64,000 nucleotides of DNA from Paramoeba atlantica (Eukaryota > Discosea). The position numbers were made by a program, and so were the translations under genes. The notes beneath the pieces were generated by a model. That model did not search any database and was not told the origin of the DNA. It was given only the letters and a program-made list of their open reading frames with translations. The stretch is from positions 248,001 through 312,000 of the forward strand of contig CDRNVI010000015.1 in NCBI GenBank assembly GCA_977017575.1, written 5' to 3'. Shown piece by piece: positions 53,437 to 62,433 of the stretch (position 1 is its first letter; the number at the start of each line of letters is the position of its first letter).

Positions 53437-56400
53437 ATGAACGAAGCAATAGGTAGCATAGAAGCGAAATGTGTTGCCGTTTTTACGAATTCAGGGAGCA
53501 AAGAAGAACTCAACGTTATACGGTCTGAGCTAAATAGTCTTTGCACGCCATCCTCCCTCTCACAGCTGCGTAGTCTGTGTGACTCTAGCGAAAATACCTA
53601 CGCACATTTTTTTGCTGCTCAAAGTTTAGGAACACTCGTTGAACAGCGCTGGAGCGAAATTACGAAAAATGAGAAGGTAAAACTCTCGGACTGGCTGAGC
53701 GAGCAGCTCCTTTCGAAGTATACAAAATATCAGCCTTATGTAGTGAGCACTTTATCTCAATGCATGTCACGCTTTGTAAAATTTGGTTGGAACGAGCATA
53801 ATTCGTGGAGGTTATGGTCGAGTTCAATTACAGCGCAACTAATTCGCGGGAATACGAATCCTTCTAGGAAAATACATGGCTTAAAATTGCTTTTGAGTCT
53901 AATTACTGAAATTTGTTTGTGGCACTCCAGACGGCCTACTACTTTGCACCGTAAGACGGTTGCAAGTTTTCGAGATATTCAGTTATTGTCTATCTTCCAA
54001 GTTGCTTTACAGACACTAGACGAGAAGCAATATGCGACCGTCGATATTCTCCATGCAGCAGCTGCACTTTGCCTTGGCACTCTTAATTACGATTTTACGG
54101 GATTGCTTTTCGAGGAATGTGGTGACGACATCGGGCAAACTCAGATTCCTACTTCCTGGCGGGAAACAATATTTGAGATGAACGCCCTGCCAATGTTATG
54201 GTCGATATATGCGAAAACCGAACTTATTGATGCATTACGTTGCATCACCGCCTTAGCGAATATAAGACGAGCTTTCTTTACTTCAGAGGAGCAGCGCGGC
54301 CGATGGATATCATCAGTGTTATCAGGATTGATGGATTTGCTTCGACGACGTCGAACTTTGGGGTCGGAATCGCTGTGCGAAATCTTTAAAATGCACGCAA
54401 GGATAAAATCTACGTATCAAATGGTTGATCTCTCTATTTCTCCGTTTTTTGAAACTTGGATACAACTGTATGTTGAAACTACTCGTGATACGCTAGGCAA
54501 CAGAGCATTTAGTCGAAGTGCGATCCCAAATCTTATGTTATTTTGGTCGCGAGTGGCGACTTCCCAGCCATACTACTCGGGATCTGCCGTCAATTTAACT
54601 TCAGTGGTTAATAAAAGCTTGGTTGATGTATTCCAAGTATTCGTCGCGTCTTGTTTGGAAACTACAGAATCAGACTGCGAGAAATTGTCCGAAGAGTTTC
54701 CACTAGCAGATTCCGACTCAGTTATGCTGTACCTAGAATCTATTCCGCAGTTATTCCGCGTGCAACCATCACTTCTTGGAAGCTTTCTACTTGATCTCTT
54801 TTCTCAGACTAACAATCTGCAACAAATCGTAACGGAACAAACTACATATCTTTCGAAATGTGCTTGGCTACTTTATATATTTTCGATGGTAATACGCTCG
54901 TCGACCTCTAGTGGTCCTTCGGCTCATGACGGTGACACCACAGATGCTGAGTTGATATCTTGCGTTTTACGGTTCGTCTATACCAATTCAAATATAGGAT
55001 CACCAACAGTTGCTCGAGCCAGACTTGAACAGGCAGTAATACATTGTATGAAATCTTTTCAGCTTTCTTACATTGGTGATAGCTCTACACCACACTCGAG
55101 AATATACCGTCGTATAGCTTCAGCGCTGCACGACTGCGGTAAAGAATTCGAAGATTTCTCATGTGTGCTTGAATTCATAGTTAAAAAAATACTAATGAAT
55201 TTACGTCACTGGTGGAAGGAATCGACTCTTCTAAGTGACACATTATCTCTTTTTGTGGACCTTGCAAATGGTTTTCATTCAAGCAAGCAGTTGTTTGATT
55301 CACCAAGTATTCAGCAACTCTGTGAGGCTCACATACAGCAAAGTACTGGATTTGCTTTTCTAGAACATAAAGAGATTACATCTCATCGCACAAAGTATTA
55401 TCAGGCACTCACAACTGTATTTTTTCTAGAGCGCTTCAACGAGACCTCTTTTCTGTCCTTTTTGCGGCCGATGGATTCAGACATGCAATTAGTAGCTCAA
55501 GATATTAAAAATTGTACGGAGAGTTCTTCCCTAACAGTTTCGTCTTCATCTTGCCTAAGAGATTTACGCGGCATTTGCATAGCATGCACGAACAAACGCA
55601 TGTATGCGACATTCTTTTCTTGGTTATACGAAAACTACAGAGGCTTATTATTAGAGCTCGCGAAGTTATGTAATCGTGAGCTCGAACTGGGGAAATTACT
55701 TTTAAAGTTTTTCCGTCATTTAGTACTAAATCAGCAGCAAAGAATCGCGTTCGATAGTAACTCACCGAGTGGCATACGATTATTTAAATGGGCAGCACAA
55801 GTGGTGCAAATAATGGGGACACATTTCGTAAACTCGTGGCCACGTATACAGTCTTTGGAACAGCTTCTTCTAATGAATTCACTATTAACTGCATCACTGA
55901 CCATTTGGCATCGTTCTCTATCCGGAGGATTTTGCAACTTGGGCACTTTTGAAGTTTACGATGATCCAATACTTGAACAAACAAACGAAGCGGTGTTTCA
56001 GATGATTGAATGTGGTGTTTCCACTGATTTATTTCAACATATCAAGTTATATCAGGCATATTTCGCCTTCCTAGATGCAATCTCATCTGTGCGTCCAAAC
56101 TACGTATGTGCTCAAAGTACTTCGCGATTCATACGTCTTCTACAATCCATAGAGGCAGCGATGGAACAACCTGGAGTTAGTAAAACTGCCATGTCTAGCG
56201 CGTGTGCTTCGCTGCATCATATTTGTTCTCATATGTACGTTCAAGTCACCACGCAAGGGCAACAGTTGAGTCTCCTAAGTGAACATCTTCAAGCAGACCC
56301 TGAATTACTGCGTCGTATCATGGAATCACTCTTTCACTTACTGCTCTTTGATGAGAGAATGAACACATGGAGCATTTCACGGCCCCTACTGCCTCTGATA

Positions 56401-56595
56401 CTGCTGTGCCCGGAAAAGTACCACAGTTTTCGTACGAAAACCATTGAAGAACATCCAAAAGAGCGCAGCGAAGTTATTTCTCGTGCTTTTGAAGAACTTA
56501 TGACTGATTTAGAAAAGAATTTAGAACCTAGAACACGTGAAAAATTTGCACAAAACGTCAGTACATTCAGAAACACTATGAAAACTGCAAAATAA
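53437..56595 (+). CDS. XPO7: Exportin-7 (RanBP16)
   Basis: A 1052-residue beta-karyopherin with close collinear similarity to human XPO7. Matches include YAHFFAAQSLGTLVEQRW, FVKFGWNEHNSW, VASFRDIQLLSIFQVALQ, CLGTLNYDFTGLLFE, QIPTSWRETIFE, LKSNYQL-like RIKSTYQMVDLS, RDLRGICIACTNKRMYATFF, FDSNSPSGIRLFKWAAQ, GFCNLGTFEVYDDPIL and the ending WSISRPLLPLILLCPEKY then TREKFAQNVSTFRNTM. XPO7 exports proteins with folded basic motifs and also works as an importin in animals. Cargo in this organism is unknown. Confidence 0.92.
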   Translation: MNEAIGSIEAKCVAVFTNSGSKEELNVIRSELNSLCTPSSLSQLRSLCDSSENTYAHFFAAQSLGTLVEQRWSEITKNEKVKLSDWLSEQLLSKYTKYQPYVVSTLSQCMSRFVKFGWNEHNSWRLWSSSITAQLIRGNTNPSRKIHGLKLLLSLITEICLWHSRRPTTLHRKTVASFRDIQLLSIFQVALQTLDEKQYATVDILHAAAALCLGTLNYDFTGLLFEECGDDIGQTQIPTSWRETIFEMNALPMLWSIYAKTELIDALRCITALANIRRAFFTSEEQRGRWISSVLSGLMDLLRRRRTLGSESLCEIFKMHARIKSTYQMVDLSISPFFETWIQLYVETTRDTLGNRAFSRSAIPNLMLFWSRVATSQPYYSGSAVNLTSVVNKSLVDVFQVFVASCLETTESDCEKLSEEFPLADSDSVMLYLESIPQLFRVQPSLLGSFLLDLFSQTNNLQQIVTEQTTYLSKCAWLLYIFSMVIRSSTSSGPSAHDGDTTDAELISCVLRFVYTNSNIGSPTVARARLEQAVIHCMKSFQLSYIGDSSTPHSRIYRRIASALHDCGKEFEDFSCVLEFIVKKILMNLRHWWKESTLLSDTLSLFVDLANGFHSSKQLFDSPSIQQLCEAHIQQSTGFAFLEHKEITSHRTKYYQALTTVFFLERFNETSFLSFLRPMDSDMQLVAQDIKNCTESSSLTVSSSSCLRDLRGICIACTNKRMYATFFSWLYENYRGLLLELAKLCNRELELGKLLLKFFRHLVLNQQQRIAFDSNSPSGIRLFKWAAQVVQIMGTHFVNSWPRIQSLEQLLLMNSLLTASLTIWHRSLSGGFCNLGTFEVYDDPILEQTNEAVFQMIECGVSTDLFQHIKLYQAYFAFLDAISSVRPNYVCAQSTSRFIRLLQSIEAAMEQPGVSKTAMSSACASLHHICSHMYVQVTTQGQQLSLLSEHLQADPELLRRIMESLFHLLLFDERMNTWSISRPLLPLILLCPEKYHSFRTKTIEEHPKERSEVISRAFEELMTDLEKNLEPRTREKFAQNVSTFRNTMKTAK

Positions 56596-56903
56596 GTTCC
56601 GATGAAAAGTTATTTTTATTGGAATCTACTTGTAACTTTATTAATCGAACTGTATTTTTTTAAGAAACTAAGCGTAAACTGGTGACAAAGGTCGAGCCCT
56701 GTTGGTCAATTACGTCTGCATACTCATACTGTACCTCTGATTTAGGCTTGAAATATTTTATTTAAATGTATCTCCCCTATTACATATCTCCCTTACATGT
56801 GAAGCCTATTCTTTTTCTCACCATCTCTTACTTCTACCTGTGACCCTAAAACTTTCATCTTTCATTACGTTCCTAAGAAATAGTGCATTTAGTATTTTTT
56901 CCA
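56596..56903. other. Intergenic region
   Basis: No gene seen. TCTTTTTCTCACCATCTCTTACTTC near 56810-56835 is pyrimidine-rich. The AG at 56891-56892 (CATTTAG) is a possible acceptor for the next gene. Confidence 0.35.
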
Positions 56904-57359
56904 ATGTTTTTCTGCACCCTTCGAAATTTGGCAAAGCCGGGATCCAAGACATTAGAGCACCGCGGCCGTCTTCTAGGTCCCTCTCCAAAGGCGAGGTATT
57001 ACATTGGAAGACGTAGCTGCTACAAGGCTCGATTCCTTGACACTGGTCCGGGTTGGTCCCGCGTGTGGCTTGCTGTGAAGCCAGGCACGCGACACCGCCG
57101 TCACTCAAAGCCAAAAACTCACGTTGGAGAAAGATTGTTGTGGCGACCGATTCAGCGCGGCTATCAACGTCTCTACGAGAAGGACATTATGCGAAATCAT
57201 GTGAACAAATGGGTACCGGAAAAGCGTCTTCGAGCTGCTAATACGGAAATTGGGAGAGTTCGACACGCAGCTGATGGATATCATTTCAAGGGTCACGAAC
57301 GATTCGGTCCGGGACCATACTATCCGCTAGGATACAACGGAGAGTATAGAATGTTTTAA
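56904..57359 (+). CDS. Small basic protein, probable mitochondrial ribosomal protein
   Basis: A 151-residue, strongly basic protein rich in Arg, Lys, His, Tyr and Trp. It starts MFFCTLRNLAKPGSKTLEHR and contains ARYYIGRRSCYKARF, WSRVWLAVKPGTRHRRHSKP and GRVRHAADGYHFKGHERFGP. The composition and lack of any enzyme motif are typical of mitoribosomal subunits, and VKPGTRHRRHS faintly recalls bL27-type sequence without enough support to name it. Kinetoplastid mitoribosomes contain many such proteins. The ATG at 56904 was used because the frame upstream starts only at a GTG. SRP68 follows 142 bases later. Confidence 0.7.
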   Translation: MFFCTLRNLAKPGSKTLEHRGRLLGPSPKARYYIGRRSCYKARFLDTGPGWSRVWLAVKPGTRHRRHSKPKTHVGERLLWRPIQRGYQRLYEKDIMRNHVNKWVPEKRLRAANTEIGRVRHAADGYHFKGHERFGPGPYYPLGYNGEYRMF

Positions 57360-57454
57360 GTCATTAAAATTATTTTTGTCACGATGTAAAGAGAAACGAT
57401 ATATCCTACACACGTTCCACATCAGGAATTTAATCTAATCAAAGTGGAGTGGCT

Positions 57455-57488
57455 TTTGTCTTGCTCAATAAATCTTTCTTTGCTTTAG
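57455..57488 (+). promoter_or_regulatory. Candidate trans-splice acceptor before SRP68
   Basis: The pyrimidine-rich stretch ends in TCTTTCTTTGCTTTAG (AG at 57487-57488), 13 bases before the ATG. Confidence 0.5.
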
Positions 57489-57501
57489 ACTTGTTAAAAA
57501 A

Positions 57502-59196
57502 ATGTCTGAGGGGAATCCTGAACATGATAAAACGGAGCCAAACACGAAAGACGTCTACAAACCGAAGTTGCGTGTGGAATTACTTAATTTTCTTTGGTCA
57601 TTGCATGAGAAACATGGACTCCGTTCAGAAAACTATACTGAATATCGGCGATATCTCACTCATCGGCTTGCCCGTCTGTACAAAGAACATGGACTGAAGC
57701 ATGGAAAAGGCCGTTACGTCAAAAAACCTCTGAATAAAGAAAATGCCACACTGTACGCGCATGTTCTGATCATTCTATTAACTGCGGAACGCTCTTGGGC
57801 CTTGGCAGAAGATCGCAATCAAGATGTCATGAAGCGTCCGGACATTGCTCAGCGCGCATCTCGTCACATCCGCTCTCGTATGCGAAAATGTGTTCGTATT
57901 TGCAGCACACTTGAGGAAGTGTGTACTTGCGTTACTGATGAAGTTACGCTTCTCGAATGCCGTGTATACAAAGCCGAGATGAAAGCTCGTGGAGCAATGA
58001 TGGAGGACAAATTATGTGAAGCTAGAGTTTCATTTCAACGTTGCCATGATTTATATACTAAACTTAAGTCATTGTACGACGAAGACAGCTGGATCATTGC
58101 TTTAGATCGCATGCGTCCAATCGAGGAACTTTTTCGACATTGCCTTTATGTAGAAGGTAAGGAAGTCGACAGTACTTTATTTCATACGCTGCGAACATGT
58201 GCAGGACAAGGAGCATTGCAATGGGCTCAACAAACTTTGATTATACATCACCGACAACTACAGCGCATGGTGGAAAGGCTCGCAGATTGTGAGGAAAAGG
58301 CTAAGGAATTAACCACCATTGTCGGCATACCGAATGAAAGCACAATAAGACGCAACGCCGAATTTTATGATCGCTTAATCGCCGTGGCAAACGAATTTAT
58401 CAACAAGATTGAGGTTGAAATAAGAACTGAATCGGATGATCGAAGGCAGCTATATTTAATGCTACACTGCGTAAAATTTCAGCTGTGCCGTGCCCAATAT
58501 CGACGAACTCTTATGCATATTCGATTTTATGAATTCAAAAATATTCCAAAAGATTTTAAGACATGTTTGGATCTACCTTCTTCGATTTGCTCTGATCTCG
58601 TTCGATTGTATCGTTCGTTAATTGACGAATGTAGCGAAATATGCGAAATTCCGGGAATGGATCTTTCCGATCAGGAGTACTTTGAGGCATTACATGCCTA
58701 CGGTCGTGGTGCCGCCTTGTATTATCGCGCGTTGGTGTGGTTTTCTGTTCAAGAATCTATCAAAGGTGTGGCATGCATAAGGGAAGCAGAGACGCTTCTT
58801 GCGAGTTGTTTGAAAGTGGAAGCAGTTTCCGAAATCGCGAATTCTTTGTGCACACGTGTACGCGGGTGCAAGGCAAAGTTGCAGGCAGAAGCTGTGTTAA
58901 GCAAAGCTAATGAAAAGAAACTGGTAAATTGCCCCACGGAACAATCTGTATGGGTATTACCTCACAAAGAGCTTTCCGGGGAACAGGAAGTCAATGCAAT
59001 AGAAAGAATGCGTGCATCGAAGGAAGTGTGTCTTACAGATGAAATGCCCCAGCTGCTAACTATGTTCCCGAAGCCTACTTTTTACGATATTGCAGGTTCT
59101 TTCGTTATGAATCCCGAACCCGAAAACGGCTATTCTGAAGATGTGAAAGAAGAACACTCTAGTTCGCCTCGTAGTTGGCTTTCAAGTTGGCTATGA
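57502..59196 (+). CDS. SRP68: Signal recognition particle subunit SRP68
   Basis: SRP68 binds SRP RNA and, with SRP72, forms the translocation-control part of the signal recognition particle that targets nascent chains to the ER. The 564-residue protein has the SRP68 N-terminal RNA-binding TPR-like domain: LLNFLWSLHEKHGLRSENY, EYRRYLTHRLARLYKEHGLK (Arg-rich RNA contact), then LYAHVLIILLTAERSWALAE and SRHIRSRMRKCVRI. The remaining helices follow the family pattern, with RYMLM-like QLYLMLHCVKFQL. The C-terminal SRP72-interacting end is short and divergent. The start lies 13 bases after the acceptor AG. Confidence 0.9.
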   Translation: MSEGNPEHDKTEPNTKDVYKPKLRVELLNFLWSLHEKHGLRSENYTEYRRYLTHRLARLYKEHGLKHGKGRYVKKPLNKENATLYAHVLIILLTAERSWALAEDRNQDVMKRPDIAQRASRHIRSRMRKCVRICSTLEEVCTCVTDEVTLLECRVYKAEMKARGAMMEDKLCEARVSFQRCHDLYTKLKSLYDEDSWIIALDRMRPIEELFRHCLYVEGKEVDSTLFHTLRTCAGQGALQWAQQTLIIHHRQLQRMVERLADCEEKAKELTTIVGIPNESTIRRNAEFYDRLIAVANEFINKIEVEIRTESDDRRQLYLMLHCVKFQLCRAQYRRTLMHIRFYEFKNIPKDFKTCLDLPSSICSDLVRLYRSLIDECSEICEIPGMDLSDQEYFEALHAYGRGAALYYRALVWFSVQESIKGVACIREAETLLASCLKVEAVSEIANSLCTRVRGCKAKLQAEAVLSKANEKKLVNCPTEQSVWVLPHKELSGEQEVNAIERMRASKEVCLTDEMPQLLTMFPKPTFYDIAGSFVMNPEPENGYSEDVKEEHSSSPRSWLSSWL

Positions 59197-59785
59197 AAGT
59201 ATGGAGTCTATTTTTGAACGAGTTTCTTTCATTGAGAAATAAAGCTCCATGAACACAAAAGTTATTAGTACTATTTTAATCCTTTTTCTCAGTACAGGAG
59301 GAATAATTTTCATCACAAATAATCAAGCACGGCGTCTTATGAACGACGAGAACCACTGAAAATCTAATGTCACCGGCACGCGTGATGCTCTGCTAAATAT
59401 TTTGTACAGTATTCAGTGCTATTCATTGTTATCATCTTTCGATATCTGTGTATGTTCCTTTTGTGCTGTCATTTTTCGTCCTGGTACAATATTTAAGTAT
59501 TTGGTCTTAATGTTTTATCTGTTATAAAATTCAAAACATACGAAATCTACACTTTACTAGTGCTGAATAAGATGCGCAATATCAAATTAAAAGATCTGTC
59601 CTAAGAAAAGTTAACTGAGACTTCAATTTTGAACGGGTATTGAGAAATAAATATTCGATGTACATGTAACGTAAAATTGGTATTTTTTTGCGCAATCTAT
59701 GATCATAGTAGTCTATGTACATGTATAATCTTGATTTTTTTCGTAACCACTCTTATGCATTTGATTTTAACCAACTTCATCTTTC
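59197..59785. other. Intergenic region, nothing seen
   Basis: About 590 bases, AT-rich, without a supported gene. CTATGTACATGTATAATC and GATGTACATGTAACG share the word ATGTACATGTA near 59655-59735. Confidence 0.4.
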
Positions 59786-60466
59786 ATGGAAGACGTGTGG
59801 GTGCCTCCGGATGAGATCGCAGGGCAAAAAGAGTCGGCGAGGGATACAGCTCGGATTCCATCCTTAATGGAACGACTGAATTTGCTTTGGACTAATGAAC
59901 GGTTGTGTATGGATTTGTTGCACTACGATGAAGGTATCGTAAATGCAGTTCTTTCTGAACTCTCATCCAGGGAGGAGGCAGCCTCCACGGCGAAATCCCC
60001 CAGCACTACACTTGCCTTTGACCCCTTTGATTTAATTCGCACCGAGCTGACCCGATGCAAATATATACTCTCGGACTATTTACGCATTAGACTAGAAAAG
60101 ATAGCGGAGATATCACACTCCCTGCTGCTTGATGAGGTGAGGCAGCGAAAGCTTTCTCCGCAAGAAAAGTCATGGGTTACAACGTATGCGCGAATGGAGC
60201 ACAGCGCCATGTTAGATGGTGGGCTTGGGATGTTGCCTGAAGAGCTGCACTCCCTCACCCCGGGTCCTCCTCCCGCGGATGGAGAAGAAATTCTTTGTGA
60301 GGCTCCTCTGCATCACTACGTATTTACCCGAGTTTTGGTGGACGTGGGGTCATGGGATCTTGGTGGCGAAGCGAATTCGTACGATCTAAAAAAAGGAGAC
60401 CTGTATGCGTTAAAATATGGAGCTGTCGCGGACTTGATCAAAAAAGGAAAAGCTGCTCTGGTATGA
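59786..60466 (+). CDS. SLD5: GINS complex subunit Sld5
   Basis: Sld5 is one of four GINS subunits in the CMG replicative helicase. The 226-residue protein contains the helical A domain (LMERLNLLWTNERLCMDLLH, then TELTRCKYILSDYLRIRLEK, a strong Sld5/Psf1-type motif, and IAEISHSLLLDEVRQRKLSPQE). The small B domain is at the C terminus (HYVFTRVLVDVGSWDLGGEA, LKKGDLYALKYGAVADLIKKG). The A-then-B order and length agree with Sld5, with a distinctive hydrophobic C terminus. The 5' and 3' parts are slightly GC-richer than flanking DNA. Confidence 0.9.
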   Translation: MEDVWVPPDEIAGQKESARDTARIPSLMERLNLLWTNERLCMDLLHYDEGIVNAVLSELSSREEAASTAKSPSTTLAFDPFDLIRTELTRCKYILSDYLRIRLEKIAEISHSLLLDEVRQRKLSPQEKSWVTTYARMEHSAMLDGGLGMLPEELHSLTPGPPPADGEEILCEAPLHHYVFTRVLVDVGSWDLGGEANSYDLKKGDLYALKYGAVADLIKKGKAALV

Positions 60467-60666
60467 AGTATGTCCTGTTTGTGCTTTTTGACGTTTGTTC
60501 CACTGCATTATTTTTACGCGTATTTTAATATGCAATGCTTCACAAGAAGACAAATAAGACAGGTCTTTTCGGTGAAAGTAAAGGAAAATTCGCTTTTCTT
60601 ATGACTTTTTAGCTTGGCATTTTTCCTTTCGACAAAAGGACATTATCTACGTACATAATATTGTAT

Positions 60667-60918
60667 ATGACTATTGTATACCCTTTTTCCGTTATTTTCT
60701 ATGGTATGCCAGGGGTGTCGGGGGTTCGCTTGTCGAAGAAAGTTCACCCTCAGCCGTATATCACGCCGGACGGAAGCATAGTGCGAGCAGTGGCTTCAAA
60801 GCCACGGGCTTGTCACGAGAAGGGTTTTCTGTGGAAAAAGGACACTCATCACCAAAAGAAATGGAATTTGAGGATAGAGTGTGGCACTGTACTAAGAAAT
60901 GCAAGGGTAGATTTCTAG
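60667..60918 (+). CDS. Small basic protein, possible mitoribosomal bL31m
   Basis: An 83-residue protein (70 from the alternative ATG at 60706, MPGVSGVRLSKK). The core KKVHPQPYITPDGSIVRAVA then KDTHHQKKWN resembles mitochondrial bL31 of fungi, in which HPHPY-xxx-DGS and KDTRN-xxLWN motifs occur. The similarity is short, so the name is tentative. The basic charge, the 83-residue size and the leader-like start fit a mitoribosomal protein. TTTTTCCTTTCGACAAAAG (AG at about 60638) is a plausible acceptor, which makes 60667 the first ATG of the mRNA. The Tom40-type gene follows 88 bases after. Confidence 0.55.
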   Translation: MTIVYPFSVIFYGMPGVSGVRLSKKVHPQPYITPDGSIVRAVASKPRACHEKGFLWKKDTHHQKKWNLRIECGTVLRNARVDF

Positions 60919-61006
60919 ATAGGGTGTAAAGCAATTTTTTTTCAAAAAAGGCGAATTTTGCTTTACTTTAACCCTCTTTTCAATATTGTCTACGTAACAT
61001 TTGCTT

Positions 61007-62044
61007 ATGAATTTTTGGGGTGCAAAGACGGAATCTCCAGCACTTGAAGAATCACGGGAAGTTGATGATACCTCGCACATACCAGACACTACGCCTGAAT
61101 CCAAAGCGCGAGAGGACGCCGTTAACATCCGGAATAAACTTAGAGAAGAGCTTCGTCACAAACCGAAACCTGGTCAACACTTTTCATATGAAAAAATTTT
61201 CCGTCCCGCAGCTCGCGTTCTAATGGAACAAGCTATGGGTGAGGGAGGGGAAGGTCTGTCCCTCGTCTCCACGAATCAAACGATGAATCTCAGCACAACC
61301 ACCAAGTACGTCCTTAATAATCGCCAGACCAGCGCATGGGAAATCACCCTCCAATCTCACGGTTTCTCCGACTTCGTCAGCGCAACCTACAGCACCCTGA
61401 ATCGTTACCAGCTCATGTACCAACGCATCTTCAAAACCGGAGCCATGGGGGTCGCCCAATGGATGGTCCAACCCAGTCCCCTGGCCCCCGGTCCCGTCCC
61501 CCCGGGCAACTTCTTCGGTCTCCTCGAGTACCCCTGGCGCCCCCACGGCTGCACCGCGCTCTCCTACCTCAAAGGCCAGCACCTCGCCCTCAGCCACACC
61601 GAGCGCCCCCTCCGCGGCCTCTACCTCGGCTCCACCCTCACCTACGACCTCACCACCCACGACACCACCGCCGCCTACGCCCTCCAGTCCACCTCCCCCG
61701 ACCGCAGGCACACTCTCGCCGCCGAGTACAAGTCCAACGGCGACCTGCGCCTCGCGCTGCTCCACCGCCACTGGCCCACCGACACCGAGGCCGTGCTCGA
61801 GGTCGACCTCGCGCGGCGCAAGAGCGGCGCCCGCACCTCCGGCCTCACCGCGGGCCTCCGACGAAACCTGCTCGGGGGCGGGGTGCTCAACCTCGTGGTG
61901 AGCCCCCTCGCCAAGGTCCGCGGGATGCTGGAGCTGCCGTTCGGGCAGCTGGAGCGCGGGGGGGGCCCGGTGAAGGTGGCGTACAACGTGAGTTATGACC
62001 TCCCCTCGAGCACGGTGAAACATGGGGTGACGATTCAGATGTGA
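61007..62044 (+). CDS. Tom40/porin-3-type mitochondrial outer-membrane beta-barrel
   Basis: A 345-residue protein with a polar, charged N-terminal region (to about 65) and a run of amphipathic strands typical of the Tom40/VDAC family. SLVSTNQTMNLSTTTKYVLN opens the barrel. GAMGVAQWMVQPSPLAPGPV, TALSYLKGQHLALSH and GLYLGSTLTYDLTTHDTTAA follow the Tom40 order, and the last strand ends VKHGVTIQM, a good beta-signal (polar-x-G-x-x-hydrophobic-x-hydrophobic). In trypanosomes the import pore is the divergent ATOM40, and this could be its counterpart. VDAC is the alternative, but the length and extended N terminus favour the import channel. The 3' two thirds are very GC-rich. The ATG at 61007 is used, because 61001 is a TTG. 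Confidence 0.75.
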   Translation: MNFWGAKTESPALEESREVDDTSHIPDTTPESKAREDAVNIRNKLREELRHKPKPGQHFSYEKIFRPAARVLMEQAMGEGGEGLSLVSTNQTMNLSTTTKYVLNNRQTSAWEITLQSHGFSDFVSATYSTLNRYQLMYQRIFKTGAMGVAQWMVQPSPLAPGPVPPGNFFGLLEYPWRPHGCTALSYLKGQHLALSHTERPLRGLYLGSTLTYDLTTHDTTAAYALQSTSPDRRHTLAAEYKSNGDLRLALLHRHWPTDTEAVLEVDLARRKSGARTSGLTAGLRRNLLGGGVLNLVVSPLAKVRGMLELPFGQLERGGGPVKVAYNVSYDLPSSTVKHGVTIQM

Positions 62045-62433
62045 GGATCGGGGGTGGGGCGGGGGAGAGGGGGGGGGGGGTTTGGGGTGTGGGCGATGGA
62101 TTGTGCCTTGGAGGTTTTTTTTTCGTTTAAGGGGTATGTTACTGGTTGGTGCTGATTGTGATTAGGGTTGAATCGGACGGCTCTGTGAAGGAGGCTCTTT
62201 TTTTATGGAGAAGGGTGTAAGATTTAGGGATGTTCCTGAAGTTTTGTGTTCTACTAACTTTTATTATCCTAATCTTTTCGATAGCAGGCGTTCTGTCGAA
62301 ACTTTGTATTCTAGTGCACAAATGCTGGTTTTTATTTTCTGCAATGTTTTTTTGACAAAGACAGGTATAGATGACATGTATACTTATACTTTAATTAGTG
62401 TAGAATAATACGCGCTGTACGTATCCGTTTATT
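62045..62433. other. Intergenic region with G-rich tract
   Basis: No gene seen. A G-rich run (about 62046-62092, including G12) directly follows the Tom40-type stop codon and continues that gene's GC richness. The DNA then turns AT-rich. No clear acceptor stands out before the carrier gene. Confidence 0.5.

Noticed and set aside
61220-62023. 267-codon open frame on the minus strand inside the Tom40-type gene
   Set aside because: It is the mirror of a very GC-rich coding region, is made of Gly, Glu, Ala, Val and Arg runs, and has no family features.
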